Part shown: one piece after another, positions 6,217 to 6,573 of the stretch
Position numbering within the stretch: the stretch's first letter is position 1
Layout: each line of letters starts with the position of its first letter
DNA from: an uncultured Fusobacteriaceae bacterium
GTDB taxonomy: Bacteria; Fusobacteriota; Fusobacteriia; Fusobacteriales; Fusobacteriaceae
Reading direction: 5' to 3'
Assembly: GCA_947072715.1 (NCBI GenBank)
Contig: CAMTJB010000059.1
Span: 1-6,573 of the forward strand
DNA: 6,573 bases
Program-made: the position numbers and the translations under genes
The notes under the pieces: model-generated
What the model saw: the letters and a program-made list of their open reading frames with translations, nothing else
What the model was told of the DNA's origin: nothing
Databases searched by the model: none

Positions 6217-6573
6217 TTACTCTATATTGCCTGTATTTTTTATAGCTTTTGCTATATTTTTAGGAACTATTTTTTCCAATTCTTCTATTTTAGCATTAAT
6301 TATTCCTTCATAATTTTTAAATTTTTTATAAAGTTCCTCTTTTCTCTTTTTGCCTATACCCTTTATTTTATCAAGTTCTGAAGATATTACTCTCTTACTT
6401 CTTAATTTTCTATGATATGTTACTCCAAATCTATGAGCTTCATCTCTTACCCTTTGAAATATTTTTATACTTTCGCTATCTTTGAAAAAATTATATGGTA
6501 CACTCTCACCATATTTAAATATCTCCTCTTCACTTTTAGCAATACTAATTAGATCTATAAATTTTAAAATATA
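6217..6573 (-). CDS. uvrC: Excinuclease ABC subunit C, C-terminal end (partial)
   Basis: The last 118 residues of UvrC, the nuclease that makes both incisions in UvrABC nucleotide excision repair; the rest lies beyond the right edge. The fragment contains the end of the RNase H-like endonuclease domain, IDLISIAKSEEEIF (6-19), then IFQRVRDEAHRF (38-49), with the conserved catalytic His47 of the RDEAH motif, and the YHRKLRSKR segment (53-61). The C-terminal helix-hairpin-helix DNA-binding region follows. Its first hairpin is normal (IKGIGKKR, 70-77). The second is shortened: where most UvrC proteins read VPGIS-x-x-L-A, this one has VPKNIAKAI, without the glycine turn. The gene ends in TAA with 68 nt to the phosphatase start and no clear terminator, so readthrough into the downstream operon is plausible. 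Confidence 0.92.
   Translation of the reverse strand, partial: YILKFIDLISIAKSEEEIFKYGESVPYNFFKDSESIKIFQRVRDEAHRFGVTYHRKLRSKRVISSELDKIKGIGKKRKEELYKKFKNYEGIINAKIEELEKIVPKNIAKAIKNTGNIE

Overview
The window is AT-rich bacterial DNA with tightly packed genes, AGA-type arginine codons, strong GGAGG-like ribosome binding sites and AT-rich hairpins between genes. Gene content and style fit a low-GC anaerobe. A Fusobacterium-like (Fusobacteriota) genome is my best guess, with a low-GC Clostridia-type Bacillota as the alternative. This is inference; no ribosomal or phylogenetic marker is present.

Layout. The left part (1-1071) reads rightward: the 3' end of a SlyD-type peptidyl-prolyl isomerase, a large hairpin terminator, rpiB (ribose-5-phosphate isomerase B) and a HinT-type HIT-family nucleotide hydrolase. 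A perfect 25-bp inverted repeat (1082-1131) separates this group from the rest, which all reads leftward. In transcription order that part is: the C-terminal end of UvrC (6573-6217), a membrane-anchored GAF/SpoIIE-type PP2C phosphatase (6148-4640), and a three-gene ABC importer of the BMP/NupOPQ nucleoside family. The importer consists of a duplicated ATPase (4623-3100), permease 1 (3107-2061) and permease 2 (2057-1176). The two permeases and the ATPase are nearly contiguous (8-nt overlap, then a 3-nt gap), and the phosphatase ends only 16 nt before the ATPase starts. All three transporter genes start with GTG.

How the genes may work together. The importer would bring nucleosides into the cytoplasm. 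Their ribose would flow through ribose-5-phosphate, the substrate of RpiB, and HinT also handles purine nucleotide derivatives. The phosphatase has the build of an RsbU-like signalling protein (one membrane anchor, coiled coil, GAF sensor, PP2C) and shares the operon with the importer. The substrate-binding lipoprotein (BMP family) that such importers need is not in the window.

Nothing here is clearly a new system. The most interesting points are the phosphatase-importer coupling, the missing binding protein, the run of GTG starts and an inverted repeat beside a possible promoter between uvrC and the phosphatase gene. No RNA genes, CRISPR arrays, insertion sequences or phage genes were seen. 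No gene-free stretch exceeds about 145 bases.
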